A stretch of 64,000 bases of DNA from Aequoribacter fuscus (GCF_009910365.1 NZ_CP036423.1:1736001-1800000), one strand, 5' to 3'; positions 9,770 to 18,825 are shown, numbered from the stretch's first letter. A program made the numbers and translations. Notes: a model not told the origin generated them from the sequence alone.

Positions 9770-11313
9770 CACACTACTCCGCATGCTCGATAAGCGCGAA
9801 GCAGAAACGCGCGCGTATCTTTCGGGTCGATGACCGCATCAATCTCAAGATGTGTTGCGGCTTCTGTGGCTTTACCAAGGTCATATAACTGCGCGACCAG
9901 GGCGTCAAAGCGAATCTGCCGCTCGGCGGGGTCCTGTATAGCCTCGAGTTCCTTGCGATAGCCAAGTCGAACAGCGCCCTCTAGCCCCATACCCCCAAAC
10001 TCACCGGTTGGCCAAGCTGCCGCATAACTGGGCGCCGCAAAACTTCCGCCCGTCATGGCCATGGCGCCTAAACCGTACCCCTTACGCAAAAACAACGCGA
10101 CCAGAGGCTGATCGAAGGCCGCACCGGCCTCAAACATCGATGCCATTCTTGTAACTGCAGCTTGAGCCTCACTGTCGGGGCCCACCATAAAGCCAGGCGT
10201 GTCTGTCAACGACAACAGGGGTATCTTGAAGCGTTGACACAAACGATACCACCGAGCAGCTTTATCCGCCGCTTGGGCATCCACAGCGCCACCCAGTTGC
10301 TGGCAGTCATTGGCAATCAAGCCAATGGGTACACCATCGATGCGAATAAAACCAGTGATCACGCTGCGCCCATAGACTCGTCCCACTTCAAGAAACGTAT
10401 CTTTGTCACACAAACCCTTGATGACTTGCCGTACGGGATAAGCCCAGCGCCGATCTTCGGGTATGACATCTCGAAGCGTGTGGGCAGCCAGCTCGGGCTC
10501 AGAACCCGCAATAGCGCCCTGAAAGTAGCTCAAAACTTGCTTCGCCACAGCTGTGGCTTCCGCTTCATCGTCTACGAGAATATCCACCACCCCGTTTTTA
10601 AACTGCTGTTCGGCAGGGCCAATTTGGGTGGGCTCGAACCGTCCTAAACCACCGCCCTCGATCATGGCCGGCCCAGCCATACCGATCCAAGACGCACGAG
10701 TAGCGATACGAATATCGCCAGAGCCAAACAAGGCAGCATTGCCAGCGAAACAGTAGCCGTGATTCACCGTAATACGCGGCACCCACTGCCCTAAGGCTGC
10801 CCAATCCCGAAACGATGCGAGGTGCAAACCAGCAATCTGTGTTTTTACATCATCGTCGCCAGGCCGTCCGCCGCCGCCCTCAGTGTACATCACCACAGGC
10901 AGTTTAAGCTGCCTAGCCTGCGCAATCGCGCGATCTAACTTGTGGTGATGATAATAGCCTTGGGTGCCGGCGAGCACGGTATAGTCATTCACTATGACCA
11001 CGGTTGATGCGCAATCCGGCCCAACCTGTCTGGCATTGATACTCGCCATACCCGTGATAATGCCATCCGCGGCCGTCGCAACACGCAAATCATCGACTGA
11101 GCGACGCAAGCGCTGGGCAGCAATCGCAAGTTGCCCCCACTCGATCCAGGAATCTGGATCTATCAGATCGTGAAGATTTTCGCGCGCTGTACGATACCCT
11201 CGAGAATGACGACTCGCCACAGCCTTGGACCGCCCGGCATCTAAGCTCGCATTCAATCGCGCCTGCAGAGCGGCAAGTTCTGGTCGGACTTCGGTCGATT
11301 TTTTACTGCTCAT
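9769..11313 (-). CDS. Acyl-CoA carboxylase carboxyltransferase (beta-type) subunit
   Basis: The 514-residue protein has the two crotonase-fold halves of biotin-dependent carboxyltransferases (as in propionyl-, methylcrotonyl- and geranyl-CoA carboxylase beta chains). Visible motifs are TEGGGGRPGDDD, the oxyanion region GYCFAGNAALFG, the ASWIGMAGPAMIEGGGLG segment, and in the second half LTDTPGFMVG and GKGYGLGAMAMTGG-like glycine loops. Such subunits normally pair with a biotin carboxylase/BCCP subunit, but none is seen in this window. ATG 11313 has AAGG at a good distance. It belongs to the tight operon 16001-7961. The acyl-CoA substrate cannot be named. Confidence 0.85.
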   Translation of the reverse strand: MSSKKSTEVRPELAALQARLNASLDAGRSKAVASRHSRGYRTARENLHDLIDPDSWIEWGQLAIAAQRLRRSVDDLRVATAADGIITGMASINARQVGPDCASTVVIVNDYTVLAGTQGYYHHHKLDRAIAQARQLKLPVVMYTEGGGGRPGDDDVKTQIAGLHLASFRDWAALGQWVPRITVNHGYCFAGNAALFGSGDIRIATRASWIGMAGPAMIEGGGLGRFEPTQIGPAEQQFKNGVVDILVDDEAEATAVAKQVLSYFQGAIAGSEPELAAHTLRDVIPEDRRWAYPVRQVIKGLCDKDTFLEVGRVYGRSVITGFIRIDGVPIGLIANDCQQLGGAVDAQAADKAARWYRLCQRFKIPLLSLTDTPGFMVGPDSEAQAAVTRMASMFEAGAAFDQPLVALFLRKGYGLGAMAMTGGSFAAPSYAAAWPTGEFGGMGLEGAVRLGYRKELEAIQDPAERQIRFDALVAQLYDLGKATEAATHLEIDAVIDPKDTRAFLLRAYRACGVV

Positions 11314-11321
11314 AAGACGCC

Positions 11322-12095
11322 TTAGTTTACTTGCGTTCGACCGCGTGCTTGCACCGCGAGGCGACGTTGTGCAACCTGTTCGCCTCGAACACTCTTATTG
11401 GCTTGTGTCATTAGGGCCTGCTCGATAGCAAGCCCCTCTTTGAGCCCAACCGCCAAGCCCTGATCAACCATCTGCTTGACCACACCCACGATTCGCCTGT
11501 CGGCTTCATGGATGTCTGAGGCAATTTTTTCGGCCTCGAGAAGCAACCGGTCAGCGGCAACGAGCCGCGACACCAAACCCCAATCGGACGCTTGCTGGGC
11601 ACTGATGAAGTTACCCGTATAGTGAGCCTCTTTCGCTCGACTTGGGCCAATAATTCGCGCGAGCTTTTGAGATAGGCCCCAACCAGGCGCGATACCGACG
11701 CGCGCGTGGGTATCTGCGAAGCGGGTGTTTTCACAACCCAACAGGATATCCCCCATTAAGGCGAGTTCAAAACCACCGGTCGCGGCAATACCATTCACGG
11801 CCATAATGACGGGCTTAGAAAACCGCTGAAATGCCTCGTGGATGTCGTTAGCCCCTGAAATCCCCAAGGCGGCCATGCCTTCAGGCTGACTTAATAGCTT
11901 GAGATCCAATCCCGCACAGAAGCCTCGTCCGGCACCGGTGAGCACGACCGCTGAACAGGCAGCATCGTCGTCGAGCATGCGCAGTGCCACACACAATTCC
12001 GTCATCATGTCGGAATTGAGCGCATTCAGGCTCTCGGGGCGATTCAGCGTCAGAACCGCGTATCCTTCTTTACGATCAATTAAGATCGTTGGCAT
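11322..12095 (-). CDS. Enoyl-CoA hydratase/isomerase family protein
   Basis: A 257-residue crotonase-fold protein. It has the CoA-binding loop GRGFCAGLDLK and the oxyanion glycine region NGIAATGGFELALMGD. Compared with mitochondrial crotonase, the first catalytic glutamate position (in FGQPE) reads ADTHAR here, while the second is retained as RAKEAHYTG. Either the reaction differs from standard hydration or the acid/base is placed elsewhere. ATG follows immediately after the TAA of the upstream hydratase gene, with a GAAGGGG ribosome-binding site inside that gene, so the pair is translationally coupled. The likely role is a beta-oxidation step in the operon's pathway. Confidence 0.87.
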   Translation of the reverse strand: MPTILIDRKEGYAVLTLNRPESLNALNSDMMTELCVALRMLDDDAACSAVVLTGAGRGFCAGLDLKLLSQPEGMAALGISGANDIHEAFQRFSKPVIMAVNGIAATGGFELALMGDILLGCENTRFADTHARVGIAPGWGLSQKLARIIGPSRAKEAHYTGNFISAQQASDWGLVSRLVAADRLLLEAEKIASDIHEADRRIVGVVKQMVDQGLAVGLKEGLAIEQALMTQANKSVRGEQVAQRRLAVQARGRTQVN

Positions 12096-12881
12096 TTATC
12101 GCCCCTTCCAAACCGGCGCGCGACGTTCAAAAAAGGCCATAGCGCCCTCTCTAGCATCCTCGCTCGCAACACAAACCATTTGCAAGTCCGCTTCCACCGA
12201 GATCGCTGTACCGAAGTCGCATTCCATCGCAGCACTCAAGGCTTCTTTGGTACAAGACAACGACAAGGGCGACTTACCTGCCAAGGTTTTAGCCCAATCT
12301 AAGGCTGCGTCTTGGAGGTCATCATCGGCCACCACTTTATTCACCAGACCCAGCTCAAGCGCACGATCACCCGTGATTCGGGTACCCTCAATCATCAGTT
12401 GATACGCCAACTTGCGGCCTACAGTTCGAGCCAGCAACCAGGTTGAACCACCATCGGGCACTAACCCGATCGCGGTGAACGCTTGGTACAGAAACGCTTT
12501 TTCACCCATGATGGACAAGTCACACGCCATCGCAAAAGCGGATCCAATGCCCGCCGCAGCGCCATTGACAGCGCTGATCCAGGGCTTAGATGCTTCGGTG
12601 ATACCCAGCAAAGCGGGTTTGTATTCGTGATTCAATTGGTCGTCAACGCGGGAGCCCGCAGGTACCTGCTCGCTCAAGTCCGCTCCCGCGCAGAAGGCAC
12701 GCCCGGCACCCGTGAGTATTGCGACACGAATGCTGTCATCCTCGTTGACCTCGCGGATCGCCTTTAACAGGTCTGAGCGCAAATCGGCATTAAATGCATT
12801 CAGCTGATCCGGTCGATTCATCGTCACTCGCGCGACATGGTCAAATCGCTCTACGGTAACTGCTGTGTATTCGGCCATCAT
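12096..12881 (-). CDS. Enoyl-CoA hydratase/isomerase family protein (PaaG-like active site)
   Basis: A 261-residue crotonase-fold enzyme with GRAFCAGADLSEQ (CoA loop) and NGAAAGIGSAFAMACD (oxyanion hole). The stretch IGLVPDGGSTW places an aspartate where PaaG-type isomerases and 4-chlorobenzoyl-CoA dehalogenase carry their catalytic Asp, and both glutamates of classical crotonase are missing. This suggests isomerisation or specialised chemistry rather than plain hydration. AAGGA lies 5 bases before ATG 12881 and 8 before ATG 12878, so either may be used. The Shine-Dalgarno overlaps the stop of the racemase gene upstream, meaning tight coupling. Confidence 0.87.
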   Translation of the reverse strand: MMAEYTAVTVERFDHVARVTMNRPDQLNAFNADLRSDLLKAIREVNEDDSIRVAILTGAGRAFCAGADLSEQVPAGSRVDDQLNHEYKPALLGITEASKPWISAVNGAAAGIGSAFAMACDLSIMGEKAFLYQAFTAIGLVPDGGSTWLLARTVGRKLAYQLMIEGTRITGDRALELGLVNKVVADDDLQDAALDWAKTLAGKSPLSLSCTKEALSAAMECDFGTAISVEADLQMVCVASEDAREGAMAFFERRAPVWKGR

Positions 12882-12891
12882 AAATTTCCTT

Positions 12892-14025
12892 TTAGGCTAC
12901 GCTGTTGTTATTTTGAAGCTGCTCGATTTCGTCGGCAGCAAAACCCATAGCCTGCAGCACCGAGACGGTGTCTTCACCGATGCCATGAGCACCATGGCGA
13001 ATCTCTGACGGTGTGCGTGAAAAACGCGGCGCGGGAGCAGGCTGTACGACCCCATCAACTTCTTGATAGACATTCCGAGCGATGTTCGCTGGGTGAGATG
13101 GCGCTTCTTTAAAGCTAAGCACCGGTGCGAAGCAGACATCCGTGCCCTCCATAATCGCGCACCACTCATCGCGCGTTTTTGCCTTAAAGACTTCGGTGAG
13201 TTTGGCTTTCAGCTCAGGCCACAACGCTGGGTTATTCTGATCTGCAAACGTCGCCTCGTCCAATTGAGCCAACTCAATCAGTAGAGCATAAAACTGCGGC
13301 TCGATCGAGCCAATTGAAACATAACCACCGCAGGCACACTCGTAGGTGTCGTAGAAATGCGCCGCACCATCGAGCATATTCGCCTCGCGTTGCGTCGCGT
13401 CCCATGCTCCCACGGCTTCGAAGCCGTGCATCATCCACATCAACTGTGCCGCACCATCGACCATAGCAACATCGAGTACTTGCCCCTTACCCGACTGTGA
13501 AGCCTCCAGCAAGGCGGCCAGCACGCCATTGACTAACAGCATACCACCACCGCCCATATCGCCAATGAGGTTCAAGGCGGGCACAGGACGCTCTCCACGT
13601 CGCCCAGTAGCAAACAGGGCTCCGGTCAGAGAGATGTAGTTAATGTCGTGCCCTGCAGACTGTGCCATGGGACCCTCTTGCCCCCAGCCTGTCATGCGGG
13701 CAAAAATTAACTTAGGGTTGCGCGCCATGCAGACGTCGGGACCAATACCCAATTTCTCACATACCCCCGGACGATAGGGATCGATCACCACATCTGCGTT
13801 TTCAACCAAACGCAAAAAGGTCTCGACCCCTTCTTGTGTTTTCAGATTAACGACGATCGACTTTTTACCGCGTGCACTCACATCTTTCATGATGCGCGGA
13901 TCCATGCCACCTTTGCGGTCAATCCTAATCACTTCCGCACCCATATCGGCCAGAATCATTCCGCCCATCGGCGCGGGGCCAATGCCACCCAATTCTAGGA
14001 CCGTAAACCCATTCAAAGGACCCAT
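12892..14025 (-). CDS. Alpha-methylacyl-CoA racemase (CaiB/BaiF class III CoA-transferase family)
   Basis: This 377-residue protein matches the AMACR branch of the CaiB/BaiF fold. The N-terminus LELGGIGPAPMGGMILADMGAEVIRI binds CoA. The catalytic pair of the characterised Mycobacterium racemase, His126 and Asp156, falls at exactly residues 126 (AGHDINY) and 156 (LIGDMGGG) here. The family interconverts (2R)- and (2S)-methylacyl-CoA, which is needed when methyl-branched chains (isoprenoids, sterol side chains) enter beta-oxidation. ATG 14025 has an AAGGAG site. Its presence is the strongest hint that the operon handles branched substrates. Confidence 0.9.
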   Translation of the reverse strand: MGPLNGFTVLELGGIGPAPMGGMILADMGAEVIRIDRKGGMDPRIMKDVSARGKKSIVVNLKTQEGVETFLRLVENADVVIDPYRPGVCEKLGIGPDVCMARNPKLIFARMTGWGQEGPMAQSAGHDINYISLTGALFATGRRGERPVPALNLIGDMGGGGMLLVNGVLAALLEASQSGKGQVLDVAMVDGAAQLMWMMHGFEAVGAWDATQREANMLDGAAHFYDTYECACGGYVSIGSIEPQFYALLIELAQLDEATFADQNNPALWPELKAKLTEVFKAKTRDEWCAIMEGTDVCFAPVLSFKEAPSHPANIARNVYQEVDGVVQPAPAPRFSRTPSEIRHGAHGIGEDTVSVLQAMGFAADEIEQLQNNNSVA

Positions 14026-14034
14026 AAGTTCTCC

Positions 14035-14808
14035 TTAGCGAGGTTGCATTCTGATAGCACCATCCAGACGAATGCACTCTCCATTCACGTAATCGTTTTC
14101 AGCAATAAATACCGATAAGTGGGCAATTTCCTCTGCTTTACCCAATCGCTGAGGATAACACACGCTTGCTTCCAAAGATTGATAAGCCTGCTCGGGCAGT
14201 GCTTCGAACAAAGGAGTATGAATTAACCCAGGCACAATGGTGTTGACCCGAATCCCGTAACTCGCCAGGTCGCGCGCCATGGGCAGGGTCATACCGACAA
14301 CGCCGCCTTTGCTCGCACTGTAGGCTAACTGGCCCACCTGCCCCTCGTAGGCGGCAATCGAAGCTGTATTAATAATGACACCCCGACCGCCATCGCCGTT
14401 GATAGGCTCGTTATTCGCCATCTGCTCGGCTGCATAACGGGCCACGTTGAAGGTACCTACCAAGTTCACATTGATCACATTCATATACTGGTCGAGCGGG
14501 AAAACGCCTTTCTTTGATAAGGTCTTGACCGCATTCCCGATGCCCGCATAGTTATTGCAGATATGAAGAGCACCGAAGTGCGAAACAACCGCTGATACGG
14601 CTTCGCGAACCGAGTCTTCGTCGGCAACATTGACAGACCAAAACGCTACACTGCCTGTTGGGCACTGTGCAATAACCTCTAGCGCCTTCGTCTCGTTCAT
14701 ATCAAAAATCGCGACGTTTGCGCCCTTAGCCACATAGGCCTCGACCGTTGCTCTTCCAAGTCCCGACGCGCCACCCGTAACGATGGCAACCTTACCGTGT
14801 AATTCCAT
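14035..14808 (-). CDS. SDR family 3-hydroxyacyl-CoA dehydrogenase (HSD10-like)
   Basis: A 257-residue short-chain dehydrogenase with the Rossmann glycine motif TGGASGLG (11-18), the acidic residue after beta-2 (FDMNE) indicating NAD(H) preference, NYAGIG in place of NNAG, the catalytic Ser in NTASIAAYEG, and YSASKGG for the Tyr/Lys pair. It most resembles type II 3-hydroxyacyl-CoA dehydrogenase (17-beta-HSD10), which oxidises straight and 2-methyl-branched 3-hydroxyacyl-CoAs. AGGAG precedes the ATG. It sits between the acyl-CoA dehydrogenase and racemase genes in the same operon, where it would supply the third beta-oxidation step. Confidence 0.9.
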   Translation of the reverse strand: MELHGKVAIVTGGASGLGRATVEAYVAKGANVAIFDMNETKALEVIAQCPTGSVAFWSVNVADEDSVREAVSAVVSHFGALHICNNYAGIGNAVKTLSKKGVFPLDQYMNVINVNLVGTFNVARYAAEQMANNEPINGDGGRGVIINTASIAAYEGQVGQLAYSASKGGVVGMTLPMARDLASYGIRVNTIVPGLIHTPLFEALPEQAYQSLEASVCYPQRLGKAEEIAHLSVFIAENDYVNGECIRLDGAIRMQPR

Positions 14809-14825
14809 TGTTGACTCCTAAAAAG

Positions 14826-16001
14826 TTAGAAATTTCGTGTATTGAAGGGCACGTAGTCATCCGACAGGCAGTCACGAGAGATGATAATCTTCATGACTTC
14901 CGAGGTGCCGGCGTAGATGGGCGAGATGCGAGCATCGGTAAACTGACGGCTGATCGGGTATTCGTCCATGTAGCCCGCACCACCGTGCATCTGCACACCC
15001 AAGTCAGCGGCCGACACCTGCAGTTCGCTGGTCACCAATTTTGCTTTTGCAGCATCGACAGCACTCAATTGCCCCGCGTTGAACGCGGCAACGCACTGGT
15101 CAACATAGCTTTGTGCTAGGTCTAATTCTGTTCGCATTTCCGCCATTTTGAACTGGGTATTCTGATGAGCAGCAAGAGCCTTACCAAACACTTTACGCTG
15201 TCTCACATAATCGTAGGTCAGATCCCACGACAATTGCGCCGCAGCCAAATAGCCCACCGCGCCAATCAAGCGCTCTTCGGCCAGGCCTTCCATCAGGTAA
15301 ATAAATCCTCTGCCCGCCTCGCCGAGTACGTTGGCCTTAGGTATCTTCACATCATTGAAGAATAACTCGGCGGTATCCTGCGCTTTCAAACCCATCTTTT
15401 TCAGGTTTCGTCCTCGTTCAAAACCCCCCATGCCCCGTTCAACCATGAAAATGGTCATGTGGTGCGGATTATTCTCTGGATCAGTTTTGGCTGCGACGAA
15501 TACTAAGTCAGCGTTTATCCCGTTCGAGATGTAGGTTTTGGAGCCATTCAAGACCCAGTGATCATCATGCTCTACGGCCGTCGTTCTCATGCCAGCCAAG
15601 TCGCTGCCGGCATCGGGCTCCGTCATAGCGATCGCCATGATGCACTCCCCTCGAACCGCTTTGGGCAAGAACCGCTGACGCTGCTCTTCATTGCCAAATC
15701 GAGTCAAGTACGGGCCCACCAAGCGCGAATGCAAGGTGTTGTACCAGTCACCGCAACGTGCATAGGCGGTTTCTTCAATAATGACTTGCTCAAAACGAAA
15801 ATCATCGTCGCCCATTCCCCCATAAGCCTCATCTGGCCAAACCATCAAAAAACCTTGCGCCCCAGCGGCCTCAAACGCTGAGCGATCGACTCGACCCTGA
15901 TCTCGCCACGATTCCATGTGGGGTACGATTTCCGCTGCCAAAAATTTTCGATAGGCATCACGAAACATCTGCTGCTCTTCGGTAAAAGCTCTGGGTAACA
16001 T
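14826..16001 (-). CDS. Acyl-CoA dehydrogenase
   Basis: A 391-residue FAD-dependent acyl-CoA dehydrogenase. The start at 16001 (MLPRAFTEEQQMF) has GAGGA upstream and fits the family N-terminus; the longer open frame from 16100 adds an unlikely hydrophobic leader. Signatures include AMTEPDAGSDLAGM, LNGSKTYISNG, QMHGGAGYMDEYPISR and YAGTSEVMK. The MCAD-type glutamate (YEG) is an alanine here, whereas EERLIGAVG keeps a glutamate at the isovaleryl/long-chain position, suggesting the IVD/LCAD-like catalytic base used by branched-substrate enzymes. It is the first gene of the minus-strand operon and is divergent from the AraC-type regulator. Confidence 0.92.
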   Translation of the reverse strand: MLPRAFTEEQQMFRDAYRKFLAAEIVPHMESWRDQGRVDRSAFEAAGAQGFLMVWPDEAYGGMGDDDFRFEQVIIEETAYARCGDWYNTLHSRLVGPYLTRFGNEEQRQRFLPKAVRGECIMAIAMTEPDAGSDLAGMRTTAVEHDDHWVLNGSKTYISNGINADLVFVAAKTDPENNPHHMTIFMVERGMGGFERGRNLKKMGLKAQDTAELFFNDVKIPKANVLGEAGRGFIYLMEGLAEERLIGAVGYLAAAQLSWDLTYDYVRQRKVFGKALAAHQNTQFKMAEMRTELDLAQSYVDQCVAAFNAGQLSAVDAAKAKLVTSELQVSAADLGVQMHGGAGYMDEYPISRQFTDARISPIYAGTSEVMKIIISRDCLSDDYVPFNTRNF

Positions 16002-16062
16002 AGTGGGTCCTCGTGGATTAGTTTCAGCCAGCGACAATAAGAAACACAACAAAAGCCTGCAA

Positions 16063-16089
16063 TGACAAAGAAATACAGGTAAATTGACA
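16063..16089. promoter_or_regulatory. Direct repeat in the divergent acyl-CoA dehydrogenase / AraC promoter region
   Basis: TGACA occurs at 16063-16067 and again at 16085-16089, exactly 22 bases apart, in the slightly longer contexts AATGACA and ATTGACA. Two direct repeats two helical turns apart is the typical binding layout of AraC-family activators, and an AraC-type gene starts 36 bases away. The element is short, so chance is possible. Confidence 0.35.
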
Positions 16090-16124
16090 TAAACTAACAA
16101 ACTGCCTCAGAAAAAGTTCAAAGC

Positions 16125-17123
16125 ATGCTCAGAAAACTCTCCATATCGGTAGATTTTGTTCACGCAACGCTCGCTAACGCGGTCGCAGCCGGGCTTGATC
16201 CAAACCAGCTCCTGATCAAAAATCGGATATCCCCAAGACTGTTGCTAGAACCCGACGCACGCATCTCTATGGAGCGCTTTGCGGATTTACAAACCCACAC
16301 GATGCGCGCTATGAAGGACGAAAGTCTGGGTTATCATGTCAGGCCTCTACCCCTAGGTACTTGGGCGATGATGTGTCATGCCACGATCGGTGCGGGCACC
16401 CTACTTGAGGCAGTTGAGCGACTCTGCCAGTTTTATCAATTATTTGATTTTGACATCCATTGCGACACGCGCAGTAGCTCCAAAGATACGTCGATTACGC
16501 TGCGACATTTATCGTCTGCCCCGAACAGAAACTTCTTAGATCATACGTTTTTGTTTAATTGTCATCGCTATCTCAGCTGGCTCGGGAACGCGTTTGTCCC
16601 GATTCATAAAGTCTGTTTGCAGGCTCCACAACGCTTCTCCCAGCAGGATTACCACCGTATGTTTTTGGGTGCGACCGTAAGCTTCGCCGAATCATCCACC
16701 CTGGTGTTAAGCCGCAAGGCTTTACTGGCAAACATCGAGCAGACACCGCTATCGCTTCGGCATTACTCTAGACACCCTAATCTAATCATGCTTACGCAAA
16801 GCCACGCCGCGAGCGGCTGGGCGGGCAAAGTCTACGGTATTCTTCGACGCAGCATAGACCAACCGCCAGAGCTGGAAAAAGTCGCATTGGAGCTGGGCAT
16901 TCACACCCAAACATTACGCAGAAGACTGGACTCCGAGGGCACCTCGTTTAGTGAAATCAAAGCCTTTATGCGGCGTGACTATGCGCTCCACTTATTGGGA
17001 AAACAGGGCTTATCGATCGAGGAAATCGCTTACCGCACCGGATTCTCGGAATCCAGTGCGTTTATCCGAGCGTTCAAAACCTGGACTGGAGTCACCCCTT
17101 ACACCTATCGCAAGGGGTTATAG
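16125..17123 (+). CDS. AraC family transcriptional regulator
   Basis: The 332-residue protein has an N-terminal AraC-type ligand-binding domain of the OruR/ArgR-like kind (about 20-210, with the LPLGTWAMMCHATIGAGTLLEAVER segment) and a C-terminal double helix-turn-helix domain (about 235-330). The latter contains ALELGIHTQTLRRRL and ISIEEIAYRTGFSESSAFIRAF-type helices ending in TPYTYRKG. It is divergent from the acyl-CoA dehydrogenase operon and convergent with an acyl-CoA synthetase gene, so it most likely activates this lipid catabolic region in response to a pathway acyl-CoA or acid. No clear ribosome-binding site precedes ATG 16125, so the start is tentative. Confidence 0.88.
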   Translation: MLRKLSISVDFVHATLANAVAAGLDPNQLLIKNRISPRLLLEPDARISMERFADLQTHTMRAMKDESLGYHVRPLPLGTWAMMCHATIGAGTLLEAVERLCQFYQLFDFDIHCDTRSSSKDTSITLRHLSSAPNRNFLDHTFLFNCHRYLSWLGNAFVPIHKVCLQAPQRFSQQDYHRMFLGATVSFAESSTLVLSRKALLANIEQTPLSLRHYSRHPNLIMLTQSHAASGWAGKVYGILRRSIDQPPELEKVALELGIHTQTLRRRLDSEGTSFSEIKAFMRRDYALHLLGKQGLSIEEIAYRTGFSESSAFIRAFKTWTGVTPYTYRKGL

Positions 17124-17130
17124 TGCACAG

Positions 17131-18825
17131 CTACTGAGCATCTGCTAAGGCCAAAGTTTCCTGCAGGGTGCGCTTTACGAACTTACCATTCGCGTTGCGC
17201 GGCAAGGGATCGGACACGAACCAGACATGTCTGGGCACTTTAAAAGGTGCCAACTGAGACGCGACGTGGGTTTTTAACTCATCGGCACCCACAGCATGTC
17301 CAGGACGCAAGTAAACCGCGGCACCCACCTCTTCACCTAAGCGCTCATCAGGCACCGCAAACACAGCGCACTCTGCTACCGCATCATGCGAGAACACAGC
17401 GTTTTCCACTTCAGCGCAGTACACGTTTTCGCCACCGCGAATCACCATATCTTTGGCGCGATCCACCAAGAAAATGCAGCCGTCTTCATCTAGGTACGCG
17501 ACATCACCGGTATGCAACCAGCCGTCGGTGATTGAGTCAGCAGTCGCGTCAGGCCGATTGAGGTAGCCCTTGATGACATTAGACCCTCGGACCCAAAGCT
17601 CGCCAACTTCACCGGCCGCGAGTGCTTCACCTTTTTCGTTGACGCATTTAGCCTCTAAGGTGGGCACAGCACGACCACAACTGGCGGGCTTTGCCACGAA
17701 AAAATCGGCGCCCATTGAGGTAATAATGCCCGAGGTCTCGGTCATCCCATACCCCGTGTTGGGCCTTGCAGTAGACATTTCTTGATCGATTTTGTGCACC
17801 AAATCGGGCTGCAAGGCGGCACCACCGCCACCCATGGTACTGAGACTACTTAAATCGTACTTGTGAAAATCAGGGTGCAAAATAATCTCGCGCGACATCA
17901 CGGGCACCGCACTGAGGGCGGTAACTTTCTCCGCTTCTATCAAACGCATCGCTTCGACCACATCCCACTTGTACATGTGTACGAGTGTACCTCCAGCAAG
18001 CGTTGCCAAGTACGCGACACAATTATTGGCGGTCACATGGAACAACGGTGTAGCGACCAATGCAACGGGAGGCGGCGACGGTGGGCTGGGCTGTGCGCCT
18101 GCGATGCGGCGTAAAGCCTCACCCTGAACACCTGTCATGAAGACCATATTCAAGGCGTTCGCGATGCAGCTGCGGTGAGTTAGTTGAGCACCTTTCGGGC
18201 GCCCAGTCGTACCCGAGGTGTAGAATATACAAGCGTCTTGATCGCCATCGAGTGACGCCTCTGGCCAAACTGAATCCGCAGTTAGTACCTCACTGTAGGA
18301 GCTGGCGCACCCGAGATCAGCATCGGCGACACGAACTGCCACCACCTGCAAATCGGGAAACTGGCTGCGAATGCGCTCGAAACGCTCCAAACGCTCTTTA
18401 TCCATAAATGCAAACACGGGTGTTGCATCGTTTAGCGCGTAGGTCATCTCGTCGTCGACCCACCAGGCATTCATACCAACGACGCTCGCGCCCATTGACA
18501 CTATCGCCCAATAAATGAGCATGTATTCGGGATAATTACGCATTGCAATCGCGACGCGATCGCCCGGTTTAACTCCCTTCTGGTGAAGATACTGGGCTAT
18601 CGAGCGTGTGATCTGGTGAGCCTGCGCATAGGTGATTCTTTCGTTCTCATAGACCAAGTAATCGCGGTTACCATGCGCTTCGGTTGCCTGCCAAAACGCA
18701 GCTAAGTTCGGGGGTGCCGTTTTAAAGTCTCGCTGCAGCGCACCGTGGATTTCACGGTTAACAATTTCAAAAGGGCCGCCCTCAGCAACCATTTCTTCCC
18801 AGACAGTATTTAAGACATCAAACAC
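17131..18825 (-). CDS. AMP-forming acyl-CoA synthetase
   Basis: A 564-residue ANL-superfamily ligase that activates a carboxylic acid to its CoA thioester through an acyl-adenylate. The P-loop-like motif is FYTSGTTGRPKGAQLTH, followed by GYGMTETSG, the hinge region WLHTGDVAYLDEDGCIFLVDRAKD, and the C-terminal catalytic lysine region PRNANGKFVKR. The start codon is GTG at 18825, with GGAG 7 bases upstream. It likely primes the substrate for the neighbouring beta-oxidation operon. It is divergent from the phosphotransferase gene at 18964; chain-length preference cannot be read from sequence. Confidence 0.91.
   Translation of the reverse strand: MFDVLNTVWEEMVAEGGPFEIVNREIHGALQRDFKTAPPNLAAFWQATEAHGNRDYLVYENERITYAQAHQITRSIAQYLHQKGVKPGDRVAIAMRNYPEYMLIYWAIVSMGASVVGMNAWWVDDEMTYALNDATPVFAFMDKERLERFERIRSQFPDLQVVAVRVADADLGCASSYSEVLTADSVWPEASLDGDQDACIFYTSGTTGRPKGAQLTHRSCIANALNMVFMTGVQGEALRRIAGAQPSPPSPPPVALVATPLFHVTANNCVAYLATLAGGTLVHMYKWDVVEAMRLIEAEKVTALSAVPVMSREIILHPDFHKYDLSSLSTMGGGGAALQPDLVHKIDQEMSTARPNTGYGMTETSGIITSMGADFFVAKPASCGRAVPTLEAKCVNEKGEALAAGEVGELWVRGSNVIKGYLNRPDATADSITDGWLHTGDVAYLDEDGCIFLVDRAKDMVIRGGENVYCAEVENAVFSHDAVAECAVFAVPDERLGEEVGAAVYLRPGHAVGADELKTHVASQLAPFKVPRHVWFVSDPLPRNANGKFVKRTLQETLALADAQ

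Noticed and set aside
10162-10647. A 161-codon plus-strand open frame inside the carboxyltransferase gene
   Set aside because: It lies wholly antisense to a strongly supported family member and shows no recognisable motif.
14826-16100. Longer acyl-CoA dehydrogenase with an N-terminal hydrophobic leader
   Set aside because: The leader is not typical of this soluble family, and ATG 16001 has a good ribosome-binding site and the expected N-terminus.
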